Source of the DNA: Nitrospirillum sp034427435
Lineage (GTDB): Bacteria; Pseudomonadota; Alphaproteobacteria; Azospirillales; Azospirillaceae
Direction: 5' to 3'
Assembly: GCF_034427435.1 (NCBI RefSeq)
Contig: NZ_JAXQNP010000002.1
Coordinates: 1,798,001 to 1,862,000 of the forward strand
Length of the DNA stretch: 64,000 nt
Under the pieces are notes generated by a model, which worked only from the letters and a program-made list of their open reading frames with translations, was not told the DNA's origin and made no database searches. The translations under genes and the position numbers were made by a program. Below are positions 9,756 through 17,804 of this stretch, piece by piece; position 1 is the stretch's first letter; each line of letters begins with the position of its first letter.

Positions 9756-10592
9756 ATGACAGACTTTTGGCAGACCCAAGGGATGGCGGGCCCCAAGGCC
9801 GGCATGGCGCCGGCCGGTGCCCCCGCCAAACGTCCCGACCCCGCGAAGTTCACCACCTTGCCGCCCCCCGTCGAGGAGTCGGAGGAGTGGATCATCAGCT
9901 ACATGGACATGGTCACCCTGCTGATGGTCGTGTTCCTGGGCATGGTGGCCATCCTGGGCGTCAAGAACCGGGCGCCCGATGCCGCCGCCCAGGTGGCCGC
10001 CACCAACGGGGCCACCAATCGGGCCACGGGGGGCGCCGCCCTGGCGCAAGGCCCCTCGCTGGACGGGGGGCCGATCGCCGCCCTTCCCACCATAGCGGTC
10101 ACCGGGCTGCCGGTGCCGTCCGCGCCGGCACCGGCCGACGGGGAGGAGGAGGGGAACGGGGAGGTCTTGTCGCCGGCGGCGCGGGACCTGCTGAACCAGT
10201 TGGAGGCCGCCGGCCGCCCGGCGGGCCTGGATGTCATCCTCTCGGATCGCAAGCTGACCATCGCCATCAAGGACCGCATCCTTTTCGCCTCCGGCAAGGC
10301 CGATCTGGCGGCGCCGGGCCGCCAATTGCTGGGGGCGGTCGCCCACAGCCTGCGGGCCATGACCGGGGAGGTCACGGTCGAGGGACACACGGACGACGTG
10401 GCCATCTCCACGGCCCGATTCCCCACCAATTGGGAACTGTCCTCCGCACGGGCCACCGCCGTGGTGCGGGAATTGATCGCCGATGGGGTAGAGCCCGGAC
10501 GGCTGCGTGCCGTGGGGTACGCCGACACCAAGCCGCTGGACCCGCACGACCGCGCCGCCAACCGCCGGGTCACCATCGTGGTGGAGCGCTGA
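9756..10592 (+). CDS. MotB-like/OmpA-domain stator protein
   Basis: From the ATG at 9756 the product is 278 residues; a TTG at 9684 and an ATG at 9783 are alternatives. One transmembrane helix, WIISYMDMVTLLMVVFLG, carries an Asp where MotB has its proton-carrying Asp. The linker is Ala/Pro/Gly-rich. The C-terminal OmpA/MotB peptidoglycan-binding domain has VEGHTDDV, FPTNWELSSARA and NRRVTIVVER. A MotA-like gene lies 26 kb away at 36226-37161, a plausible partner. About 250 bp of AT-rich DNA upstream separates it from the divergent EAL-like gene. Confidence 0.82.
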   Translation: MTDFWQTQGMAGPKAGMAPAGAPAKRPDPAKFTTLPPPVEESEEWIISYMDMVTLLMVVFLGMVAILGVKNRAPDAAAQVAATNGATNRATGGAALAQGPSLDGGPIAALPTIAVTGLPVPSAPAPADGEEEGNGEVLSPAARDLLNQLEAAGRPAGLDVILSDRKLTIAIKDRILFASGKADLAAPGRQLLGAVAHSLRAMTGEVTVEGHTDDVAISTARFPTNWELSSARATAVVRELIADGVEPGRLRAVGYADTKPLDPHDRAANRRVTIVVER

Positions 10593-10672
10593 CGCGTCGC
10601 CGCCGCGCTGGGCCTCCCCCATCGAAGGCGCTACCGTGCGTCCCGACGACACCCGCACCGGAGAGCCCGCCC

Positions 10673-11164
10673 ATGTCCCCCGACGACGATCTGCGCCTCA
10701 TCGCCTTGCAGGAAGAACGCCTGGTGTTCACCCAGTTCGGGCAGGAAGAGGCGTGGGCCCTGGGCACGTGGTTGCGCCAAGCGGGGCTGGCGCGTGACGG
10801 GGTGCTGGTGGTGGATGTTTCGCTGCATCGTCAGCAGATGCTGCGCCTCACGGTGGGACCGGCCACGCCGGACCACGATGATTGGGTCCGGCGCAAGCGC
10901 AACACCGCGCTGCACTTCGCCCGCAGTTCCTACGCCATCGGCCTTGCCCTGGCGCAGCAGGGAACGACGCTGGAAGCCAAGAGCGGATTGCCCCACCGCG
11001 ACTACGCCACCCATGGCGGGGCGGTGCCCCTGGTGGTCCAAGGGGCGGGGTGCATCGGCGCCTTGACCGTTTCGGGCCTGCCGCAGCGCGAGGACCACGC
11101 CCTGGCGATGGCGGCCCTGGCCCATGCCCAAGGGCGCGACATCAGCGACATCGCCCTGCCGTAA
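10673..11164 (+). CDS. UPF0303/HbpS-like heme-degrading-domain family protein
   Basis: The ATG at 10673, preceded by GAGAG, gives 163 residues. The sequence (EEERLVFTQFGQEEAWALG-type start, WVRRKRNTALHFARSS, and a C-terminal GCIGALTVSGLPQREDHALA) matches the UPF0303 / HbpS-like alpha-beta family. Members include yeast YBR137W and heme-binding HbpS-type proteins. The function of the bacterial UPF0303 branch is not settled. It follows the MotB-like gene by 80 bp on the same strand and ends shortly before a convergent gene. Confidence 0.8.
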   Translation: MSPDDDLRLIALQEERLVFTQFGQEEAWALGTWLRQAGLARDGVLVVDVSLHRQQMLRLTVGPATPDHDDWVRRKRNTALHFARSSYAIGLALAQQGTTLEAKSGLPHRDYATHGGAVPLVVQGAGCIGALTVSGLPQREDHALAMAALAHAQGRDISDIALP

Positions 11165-11212
11165 GGCACGGCCGCCCTAGGACGCGACGGGGGCCCCGCG
11201 CCTGACCTTGAC

Positions 11213-11674
11213 TTAGCGGTCCAGGGTGATGGGGCCGTCGCGGGTGGTGCCGGTATTGGTTTCCGGTGACTTGGTCAAGTTGTCGCCCCGGCTGCGCTTT
11301 TCCTCGTGCTTGCCGTAGATTTTGTCCAGGCGCTCGAACTCCGCCTTATGGAAGGCCTCGACCTCGTCGCGGTTGCCGAACTGGGGCGCCGTGATGATGA
11401 TGTCGTCGATGGGGCCGTCGGTGCGGGGCGGTTCCACCGCCTCCGGGTCCTTGGGCGGCGCCGCCACCTTGACCACCGAGGTCGGCAGGCCATTCTTGTC
11501 CAGGCCCGGCTTCGGGGCGTCCGGCTGCTGTGCGGCCGGCTGCCCCGCTGTGGCGGGTTGGGCGCTGGTCTGGGCCGACACGGCGGGGGCGGCGAGAACC
11601 GTCAGCGCAAGGGCGGCCGGGCCGAAGAGGGCATGCAGCGGGCGAATGGGGGAAGGCCAGGTACGGGCGAGCAC
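11213..11674 (-). CDS. Exported hypothetical protein
   Basis: The GTG at 11674 is chosen because GGAG lies 8-11 bases upstream and the first 38 residues then form a clean signal peptide (basic start, LFGPAALALTVLAAP core, AVSAQ cleavage region). The mature part is Gln/Pro/Ala-rich at first, then charged (RDEVEAFHKAEFERLDKIYGKHEEKRS). No family is recognised. Total 153 residues. It may be periplasmic. Confidence 0.6.
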   Translation of the reverse strand: MLARTWPSPIRPLHALFGPAALALTVLAAPAVSAQTSAQPATAGQPAAQQPDAPKPGLDKNGLPTSVVKVAAPPKDPEAVEPPRTDGPIDDIIITAPQFGNRDEVEAFHKAEFERLDKIYGKHEEKRSRGDNLTKSPETNTGTTRDGPITLDR

Positions 11675-11881
11675 GGGAAGAACTCCGCAGCGACGGTCAT
11701 ATAGCTTACCACGTGGGACCGTCCTGCCAACTGTTGCCTGACCGCTTCCCATGCGCGCATCCGTTGCAATCCGGACAGAGGTAGGCGCGACAGGGGGCTG
11801 GACAGGTGGGCCCCACGATGCGCGGCACGCCGTTGCCGGTGTATAATAGTAAGGCTGGTCAGGGGTTTGAGGGGAAAGACG

Positions 11882-12901
11882 GTGCCCGTCTTCGATGAAT
11901 ATATCGGTATCGATTGGACGGGGGCCTTACCCGCCCGGGGTATCGCCATCGCCTGGGTGCGCCCGGACGATGGCGTCGTGCGCCTGGTGCCTTCCCCCGG
12001 TCGGCACTGGACCCGGCGGGCCGCCATGGACTGGGTCGGCGACCGGCTGCTGCGACATCGCCAGATGGGCACCCGGGCCTTGGTGGGCATCGATTGTGGC
12101 TTCGCCCTGCCGTATGTCCCGGGCACGGGCTATCTCGATGGTCGCGCCGCTGGCGTTGATGACCTTTTCGCCCTCTGGGATTTGGTGGACATGGCCGCCG
12201 GGGCCGGCCCCGGCGCGGACGATTTCTGTGGCACCCCGGCGCTGGCCGATCCGCGCCTGGGTCCCAGCTTCTGGGTGGCGGGGCGCCGTCCCCCGCATTG
12301 GACCGACGCCGAGGGCGGTGGCAAGCGCCGGCTGGTGGAGTTGGTGGCCGCGCGCACCGGGATGGGCACGCCCGTTTCCGTCTTCAACCTGGCCTCCGCG
12401 TCCAAGCAGGTGGGCAAGGCCTCCCTGGCTGGCATGCGCGCCCTGCGCTATCTGAAGGATCGGATGGGGAAGGGGCTGGCGGTGTGGCCGGCCCAGGCCC
12501 CGTTGGCCACCGATGGTGGGGCGGCGTCGGTGGTGACGGAGATTTATCCCACCCTGTTCCGCCGCCGCGCCCATGGCCTGGCCAAGATCCGTGACTGGTC
12601 CGCCATGGCGGCGGCGCTGGCCCGGCTGGAGTGTGGCCTGGCGAGCCAGGATGGAACGGAGCAGGATGGGGGCAGCCATGCGGGCACGGCGGCACCACCA
12701 ACCTTTGACGACCACGCGGGCGATGCCATGATCGCCGCCGCCGGCATGATGCGTTGGGCGGTGCGGGACGATGTCTGGGCGCCCAAGGGGCTGGACACCG
12801 GAACGGCGCGGCGTGAAGGATGGATTTTTGGCGTCACCGGCGATATGTCCGGCGATGTCGAGGCCGTCTTGCGCGATGGTCCCGCCGGGGGTGGAACATG
12901 A
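11882..12901 (+). CDS. DUF429-like protein with RNase H-type fold
   Basis: The GTG at 11882 is preceded by GAGGGGAAAG, giving 339 residues. Motifs match the DUF429 group: an N-terminal YIGIDWTGA strand, VGIDCGFALP, a catalytic-looking VTEIYPTLFRRR, and DDHAGDAMIAAAGM near the C-terminus. Acidic residues in these strands resemble an RNase H-like active site, though no reaction is established for the family. Its stop overlaps the crcB start (ATGA), so it heads a short operon with crcB and rluC. Confidence 0.7.
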   Translation: MPVFDEYIGIDWTGALPARGIAIAWVRPDDGVVRLVPSPGRHWTRRAAMDWVGDRLLRHRQMGTRALVGIDCGFALPYVPGTGYLDGRAAGVDDLFALWDLVDMAAGAGPGADDFCGTPALADPRLGPSFWVAGRRPPHWTDAEGGGKRRLVELVAARTGMGTPVSVFNLASASKQVGKASLAGMRALRYLKDRMGKGLAVWPAQAPLATDGGAASVVTEIYPTLFRRRAHGLAKIRDWSAMAAALARLECGLASQDGTEQDGGSHAGTAAPPTFDDHAGDAMIAAAGMMRWAVRDDVWAPKGLDTGTARREGWIFGVTGDMSGDVEAVLRDGPAGGGT

Positions 12902-13278
12902 TCCAGGTTATGGCCGTCGCCGTGGGCGGTGCCTTGGGCTCGGTCCTGCGGTATCTGTCGCAGATCTGGCTGGGGCGCCTGCTGGGGCTGGATTTCCCCT
13001 GGGGCACCCTGTTCGTGAACGTGCTGGGCTCGCTGGTCATGGGCGTGCTGGCGGAGTTGACGGCGCGGGTGTGGAGCCCGACGCCGGAACTGCGCACCTT
13101 CCTGGTGGTCGGGGTGCTGGGTGGCTTCACCACCTTCTCGTCCTTCTCGCTGGACATCGGCATGCTGGTGTCGCGGGACGACTGGATGGTGGCGATGTTG
13201 TATTTTATGGCGACGCTGGTGGTCGGCGTCGGTGGACTTTTCGTGGGCATGGCCCTGGTACGTGCGGTGGTGACATGA
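12898..13278 (+). CDS. crcB: Fluoride ion channel CrcB (Fluc)
   Basis: A 126-residue protein with four hydrophobic helices, the family's usual size. It has the N-terminal GGALGSVLRYL segment, GTLFVNVLGS with the pore Asn, and GFTTFSSFSLD containing the phenylalanine box. Fluc proteins form dual-topology dimers that export fluoride across the inner membrane. The start overlaps the DUF429-like stop and its own stop overlaps the rluC start, both as ATGA. No fluoride riboswitch is expected or seen inside this operon. Confidence 0.95.
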   Translation: MIQVMAVAVGGALGSVLRYLSQIWLGRLLGLDFPWGTLFVNVLGSLVMGVLAELTARVWSPTPELRTFLVVGVLGGFTTFSSFSLDIGMLVSRDDWMVAMLYFMATLVVGVGGLFVGMALVRAVVT

Positions 13279-14288
13279 GTGAAGAGGGTGGCCGTAAGGT
13301 CGAGACGCGGACCGTGACCGCCGATGAGGCGGAGATGCGTCTGGATCGCTGGTTCAAGCGGCATTACCCGGCGCTGAGCCATATCCAGTTGGAAAAGCTG
13401 TTGCGCACCGGCCAGGTGCGGGTGGATGGCGGCCGTGTCAAGGGCGCCACCCGGCTGGAGGCCGGGCAGACCGTGCGCATTCCCCCCATGCCCGAGTTGG
13501 CGCCCCTGGCGCCGGGCGCCGTGACGCGCAAGGAGCGGCCGCTGCTGTCGGACAAGGAGGTGAAGGCGCTGCGCGACGCGGTGCTGTACCGCGACAGCGA
13601 CGTCATCGTGCTGAACAAGCCCGCCGGCCTGGCGGTGCAGGGCGGCACCGGCCAGAACAAGCACCTGGACGCCATGCTGGACGTGCTGACCTTCGACGGG
13701 AAGGAACGGCCCAAGCTGGTCCACCGCCTGGACAAGGACACCAGCGGCTGCCTGGTGCTGGCGCGCAGCAGCTTCGCCGCCACCCGGCTGGCCGGCTATT
13801 TCCGCGGCAAGGACGCGCGCAAATATTACTGGGCCGTCACCGTGGGCGTTCCCAAGCAGCACCAGGGCAAGATCGACGCCGCCCTGGCCAAGGAGGCCGG
13901 CACGCGTGGCGAGCGCATGGCGGTGGATGAGGATGAGGGCGCCCGCGCCGTCACCCTGTACCAGGTCATCGAGAACGCGCACCGCCACGCCGCGTTCGTG
14001 GCCCTGTGGCCGCTGACGGGCCGCACCCACCAGCTGCGCGCCCACATGATGGCCATCGGCACGCCTATCCTGGGCGACGGCAAATATGCGGGGCAGGAGG
14101 CTTTCCTGCCCGGTGGCGCCGCCCTGTCGCGCCAACTGCACCTGCATGCCCGCCGCATTATCATTCCCAACCCGCGGGGCGGCAAACCCATCGACGTGTC
14201 GGCCCCCCTGCCGCCGCATATGGCGCAGACCTGGGATTATTTCGGTTTCGATATGAACGATGGCGACCCGTTCGCCAGCTACGCGTGA
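13275..14288 (+). CDS. rluC: RluC/RluD-family 23S rRNA pseudouridine synthase
   Basis: A 337-residue protein. An N-terminal S4 RNA-binding domain (about residues 15-75; MRLDRWFKRHYPALSH, KLLRTGQVRVDG) precedes the catalytic domain. The latter has the signature VHRLDKDTSGCLVLARS with the catalytic Asp, then LTGRTHQLRAHM. It converts uridines in 23S rRNA to pseudouridine. The ATG overlaps the crcB stop. The rluC subgroup is assigned by overall resemblance; RluD-type specificity cannot be excluded. Confidence 0.9.
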   Translation: MSEEGGRKVETRTVTADEAEMRLDRWFKRHYPALSHIQLEKLLRTGQVRVDGGRVKGATRLEAGQTVRIPPMPELAPLAPGAVTRKERPLLSDKEVKALRDAVLYRDSDVIVLNKPAGLAVQGGTGQNKHLDAMLDVLTFDGKERPKLVHRLDKDTSGCLVLARSSFAATRLAGYFRGKDARKYYWAVTVGVPKQHQGKIDAALAKEAGTRGERMAVDEDEGARAVTLYQVIENAHRHAAFVALWPLTGRTHQLRAHMMAIGTPILGDGKYAGQEAFLPGGAALSRQLHLHARRIIIPNPRGGKPIDVSAPLPPHMAQTWDYFGFDMNDGDPFASYA

Positions 14289-14303
14289 TGCCGGGGCTGT
14301 CCC

Positions 14304-14999
14304 ATGTCCGGTTTCAACCGCTTGGCCCTGTTCGATTGTGACGGCACGCTGGTGGACAGCCAGCATGCCATCATCGCCGCCATGGCCGCCGGCTTCGCCG
14401 CGCAGGGGCTGGCCCCGCCGCAGGACGAGGCGGTGCGCCGGCAAGTCGGACTGTCCCTGGACGTGGCCATCCTGGGCCTGCTGCCCGAGGGGGTGGGGCC
14501 GGGCGCCGTGGCCGGCATCGCCGCCGCCTACAAGGCCGCGTTCTTCGAGAACCGGGAGCGGGGCGGCGCGGTGGAACCGTTGTATCCCGGCCTGGTGCCG
14601 GCCCTGGACGCGCTGGAGGCGGCGGGCTTCCTGCTGGGCATCGCCACCGGCAAGTCCCATCGCGGCCTGGTGGCGACCCTGGAGCAGCACGGGCTGAGCG
14701 GGCGCTTCCTCACCTTGCAGACGGCGGATCGCGCCGCGGGCAAGCCGGCGCCGGACATGGCGCTGCGGGCCATGGCGGAGGCCGGCGCCGACCCCGCCAC
14801 CACCGTGGTCATCGGCGACACCAGCTATGACATGATGATGGCGCGCGCCGCCGGCGCCGCCGCCCTGGGCGTGGCCTGGGGCTATCACGCCCCGAAAATC
14901 TGCTGGCGGCCGGTGCCGCCCGCGTTTGCCATGACTATGCCGAGGTTCCGGCGGCGGTGGCCGCGCTGGTCACGGTGTGAAGTTCTGGACGCGGTATGA
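14304..14999 (+). CDS. HAD-family phosphatase (phosphoglycolate phosphatase-like), 3' end apparently frameshifted
   Basis: The protein has the HAD nucleophile motif FDCDGTLVDS (residues 10-19), motif II IATGKSH and motif IV VVIGDTSYDMMMA, so the catalytic core is complete. The last ~35 residues as read (from PKICWRPV, stop at 14997-14999) are unlike the family. Adding one base to the CCCC run at 14890-14893 restores PENLLAAGAARVCHDYAEV...AALVTV and a stop at 14978-14980. Either a sequencing error or a recent one-base loss is likely. It lies between rluC and the ATP12 gene, as is common in alphaproteobacteria. Confidence 0.88.
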   Translation: MSGFNRLALFDCDGTLVDSQHAIIAAMAAGFAAQGLAPPQDEAVRRQVGLSLDVAILGLLPEGVGPGAVAGIAAAYKAAFFENRERGGAVEPLYPGLVPALDALEAAGFLLGIATGKSHRGLVATLEQHGLSGRFLTLQTADRAAGKPAPDMALRAMAEAGADPATTVVIGDTSYDMMMARAAGAAALGVAWGYHAPKICWRPVPPAFAMTMPRFRRRWPRWSRCEVLDAV

Positions 15000-15015
15000 A
15001 AATGGACCTGAACGA

Positions 15016-15723
15016 ATGAAGCGCATTTACAAGACCGTGGCCGTGGTTCCGGCGGCGGCGGAGGGCAAGACCGGTTGGCAGGTGCGGCTGGACGCCCATC
15101 TCCTGAAGTCGCCGGCCAAGGCCGACCTGGTATTGCCGACGCAGGCGTTGGCGCAGGCCGTGGCCGCCGAATGGGATGCCCAGGGCGAAACGGTGGTGCC
15201 GGCCGGCATGCCCATGATGCAGCTGGCCTCCACCTGCGTAGACCGGGTGGGGCCGCAGCGCGCCACCATCCTGGACGGTGCCGCGGACTACGGCGGCACG
15301 GACCTGCTGTGCTATCGCGCGGCGGAGCCGGCCAAGCTGGCGGAACGGCAGGCCAAGGCCTGGCAGCCGCTGCTGGATTGGGCGGCGTTGCGCTATGACG
15401 CCCTGCTGCAGGTCACCACCGGCATCATGCACCGCGCCCAGGACCCGGCGGCCCTGAACGCCTTGAAGCGCGCGCTGGAGGACTTGGACGACTGGCAGTT
15501 GACCGGCGTGCAGAACGCCGTGGCCCTGACCGGGTCCCTGGTCCTGGGGCTGGCCCTGTTCGAGGGGCGCATCGACGCCGACCAGGCGTTCGACCTGGCG
15601 GAACTCGACGAGTCGTTCCAAATCGAGCTGTGGGGCGAGGATGATGAGGCCAAGGACCGGCGCCAGTCGTTGAAGGCCGACTTGGTTGCCAGTTTACGTT
15701 ACCTGGACTTGCTGAAGGGCTGA
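15016..15723 (+). CDS. ATP12-family F1 ATP synthase assembly chaperone
   Basis: The ATG at 15016 gives 235 residues beginning MKRIYKTV. Characteristic ATP12 segments are present: VRLDAHLLKSPAK, AEWDAQGETVVPAGMPMMQLAST, TDLLCYRAAEP, QPLLDWAALRYDA and a C-terminal DESFQIELWGEDDEA. The mitochondrial homologue binds the F1 alpha subunit before assembly; the alphaproteobacterial protein is assumed to do the same. It is close behind the HAD gene and probably in the same transcript. Confidence 0.93.
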   Translation: MKRIYKTVAVVPAAAEGKTGWQVRLDAHLLKSPAKADLVLPTQALAQAVAAEWDAQGETVVPAGMPMMQLASTCVDRVGPQRATILDGAADYGGTDLLCYRAAEPAKLAERQAKAWQPLLDWAALRYDALLQVTTGIMHRAQDPAALNALKRALEDLDDWQLTGVQNAVALTGSLVLGLALFEGRIDADQAFDLAELDESFQIELWGEDDEAKDRRQSLKADLVASLRYLDLLKG

Positions 15724-15820
15724 GCGGCGCGGGGCGGAAAAAAGTGGAATTGGCCGGCCAACGGCCCCTTATATGCGGTGCAACACCCGTTCAGCACCGT
15801 ATGCCAAGGAACCTGCCCCC

Positions 15821-16120
15821 ATGACCTTCGATCAGCTTGAAGCCAAGATGCGCGCCTCGCTTTCCCAGTTCACCGGCCTGGGGGCCAAGGTGAAGTTCGA
15901 CTTCGGCGCCGATGGGGCCCTGTTCCTGGACGCGACCAAGGTGCCCACCGTGTCGCGCGACCCGGTGGATGTGAACACCACGCTGAAGATCTCCCTGTCC
16001 GACTTCGTGAAGCTCAGCGAAGGCAAGCTCAGCCCCACCCTGGCCTTCACCTTCGGCAAGCTAAAGGTCCAGGGCGACATGGGTGTCGCCCTGAAGCTGG
16101 CCGGCATGCTGGACGACTGA
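15821..16120 (+). CDS. SCP2 sterol-carrier-domain protein
   Basis: A 99-residue single-domain protein. AAGGA sits just upstream of the ATG at 15821. The C-terminal part (LKISLSDFVKLSEGKLSPTLAFTFGKLKVQGDMGVALKL) is the SCP2 lipid-binding signature. Such small proteins bind fatty acyl or other apolar ligands in the cytoplasm. A 12-bp palindrome (TTGGCCGGCCAA, 15750-15761) lies in the upstream gap. Confidence 0.93.
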   Translation: MTFDQLEAKMRASLSQFTGLGAKVKFDFGADGALFLDATKVPTVSRDPVDVNTTLKISLSDFVKLSEGKLSPTLAFTFGKLKVQGDMGVALKLAGMLDD

Positions 16121-16135
16121 GCGTACCTGTTTTTT

Positions 16136-16166
16136 CAGGCGGCGGCGCCCCTGTCGCCGCCGCCTG
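16136..16166. terminator. Hairpin between convergent genes
   Basis: A perfect 12-bp stem (CAGGCGGCGGCG / CGCCGCCGCCTG) with a 7-base loop lies between the SCP2 gene and the convergent FAD oxidase gene. A T6 run sits on its left side, so on neither strand does a U tract directly follow the hairpin. It may act as a transcription barrier or 3'-end stabiliser for both transcripts rather than a classical terminator. Confidence 0.5.
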
Positions 16167-16175
16167 GTTTGCCGA

Positions 16176-17705
16176 TCAGGCCGGTGTGATCGCCTGGGCG
16201 TAGGTGAACAGGCTCTTGGGATCGACGGCCTTCTTCACCTTTTGCAGACGCGCGTAGTTCTGCTGATAATAGGCTTGCTTCCAGTCCCCCAAGGATGGGT
16301 CGGGGAAGTTCTGGTAGGCGCCCAGCGCCTGGGTGCGCTTCAGCACGGTGGCATAGAACCCGTCCTGCCACGCCAGGGCCTCCTTGATCAGGGACTCCGG
16401 ATCCGTGGGCTCCCACCAATTGACTTCGCTGGAGAACAGCCAGTCGAAGCCGCGATGCACGAAGGCAGTCGCCTCCGGCGCCGTGTCATTTATTGCCCCG
16501 CCGACCTGGAAGAACTTGAAGGCCGAGGCCATGCTGGTCCGGGGCATGGCGCGGGCGGATTCGATCATCGCCGTCAGCGTGTCCTCGGTCAGGGATCCCT
16601 GTTTCACGAATGTCGACTTTTCCCGGTAATAGTAGGGGAAGGTCGTCTCCGACAGGAAGTCCTGCGCCTGCCAATAGGGTTGATTGGCCTCAACCTTACG
16701 CTCGCTCGCCGATTGCCAAAGGTCGCCGAACAGCTTTTCCACCGCGGCTTGGTCAAAGTGGGCCTGGCCCAGCACGGAAACGGTCATCCCGTCGCCGGGG
16801 CCGGAGCAATTGGCGCCACGCGCGGGGACGGTCACGGAAATCTTGCTGCCAAAGCCTTTCGGGGCGTCCTGTAGGTTTTCCAGCAGGCTGTGAAGAACCG
16901 TTGCCAGGTTTGTATTCCAGGTCAGTTTGAACACCGTCACCGGCGTTTCGATCTTGAAGGTCTTCAGCGTGAAGCTGGTATTGATGCCGAAATTGCCGCC
17001 GCCGCCGCCCTGGCAGGCCCACAGCAGGTCGTCGCCCCCTTGGGCGGTGACTGTCCTTCCATCGGCGAGGATGAGATCGGTGCTTTCCAGCAGGTCCGAG
17101 CCGATGCCGTAAAGACGCATGTTGAAGCCGATGCCGCCGCCCAGCAGGAAGCCCGCGGCACCAACCCCGTCGCAGCGGCCGTGGGTGATGGTGCGGCCCA
17201 GCCGCTCCAAGCCCTTGTAGACCATGGAGTTGATGGAGCCGCCGGAAATCGTGACCAAGCCGGTTTTTTCGTCGACCTTGGTGATTCCGGTCAGGCGGGA
17301 CAGGTCGATCAGCAAGCCCGTGGTGTTGGAATAGCCGGCATAATTGTGCCCGCCGGACCGTACGGCGAACGGCGTGCCCGTCTTTCGCGCCCAGCTCACG
17401 CAGGCGGCCACGTCATCGACCGAGTCACACCGGGCGATGCCCGACGGGCGTTTGATGAAGCGTAGGTTGTTCGGGCGGTAATAGTCGCCGAAGAACGGAT
17501 CGCCCGGCATGACCAGAGCCCCCTTCAGCGCCCTGGCCAAGTCGGACCAGGCGCCTTTGGATGGACAATGCAGTTGCGCGTGCAGTTCCTCCCCTGGGGC
17601 GGCCAGCAATTGCTGCGCCTTGGCCGGTAGGCTGGCACCCACCGCCAATGCCCCGAACCCCTTCAGAATGGACCGCCGCGCCGTCGCCGTCTCGAATGCC
17701 CCCAC
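16176..17705 (-). CDS. Tat-exported FAD-linked oxidase, berberine-bridge-enzyme type
   Basis: The GTG at 17705 is preceded by AAGGGAGA and puts the twin-arginine signal (ARRSILKGFGALAVGASLP) at residue 8; an ATG at 17750 would add 15 residues. The product is 509 residues. The FAD-binding PCMH domain has VRSGGHNYAGY, whose His is the usual 8-alpha-histidyl attachment site. It also has GRCDGVGAAGFLLGGG, whose Cys is the usual second (6-S-cysteinyl) site. The C-terminal BBE domain (YYQQNYARLQKVKKAVDPKSLF) is intact. Family members oxidise sugars, alkaloids or polyketides with O2; the substrate is unknown. Confidence 0.9.
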   Translation of the reverse strand: MGAFETATARRSILKGFGALAVGASLPAKAQQLLAAPGEELHAQLHCPSKGAWSDLARALKGALVMPGDPFFGDYYRPNNLRFIKRPSGIARCDSVDDVAACVSWARKTGTPFAVRSGGHNYAGYSNTTGLLIDLSRLTGITKVDEKTGLVTISGGSINSMVYKGLERLGRTITHGRCDGVGAAGFLLGGGIGFNMRLYGIGSDLLESTDLILADGRTVTAQGGDDLLWACQGGGGGNFGINTSFTLKTFKIETPVTVFKLTWNTNLATVLHSLLENLQDAPKGFGSKISVTVPARGANCSGPGDGMTVSVLGQAHFDQAAVEKLFGDLWQSASERKVEANQPYWQAQDFLSETTFPYYYREKSTFVKQGSLTEDTLTAMIESARAMPRTSMASAFKFFQVGGAINDTAPEATAFVHRGFDWLFSSEVNWWEPTDPESLIKEALAWQDGFYATVLKRTQALGAYQNFPDPSLGDWKQAYYQQNYARLQKVKKAVDPKSLFTYAQAITPA

Positions 17706-17804
17706 CGCGCATCTCCCTTTAGCCGAGTGTTGTATGCCAACTGACTCCACTAAATGGGATGGTGGTGCAAGGGGGAATTTTTACCACCTTATGCGTACGG
17801 CCCG

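Noticed and set aside
12840..12900. Fluoride riboswitch upstream of crcB
   Set aside because: crcB overlaps the preceding coding region, leaving no untranslated leader for a riboswitch.
15750..15761. TTGGCCGGCCAA palindrome before the SCP2 gene as an operator
   Set aside because: A single 12-bp GC-rich palindrome with no second copy; such sites are expected by chance in this composition.
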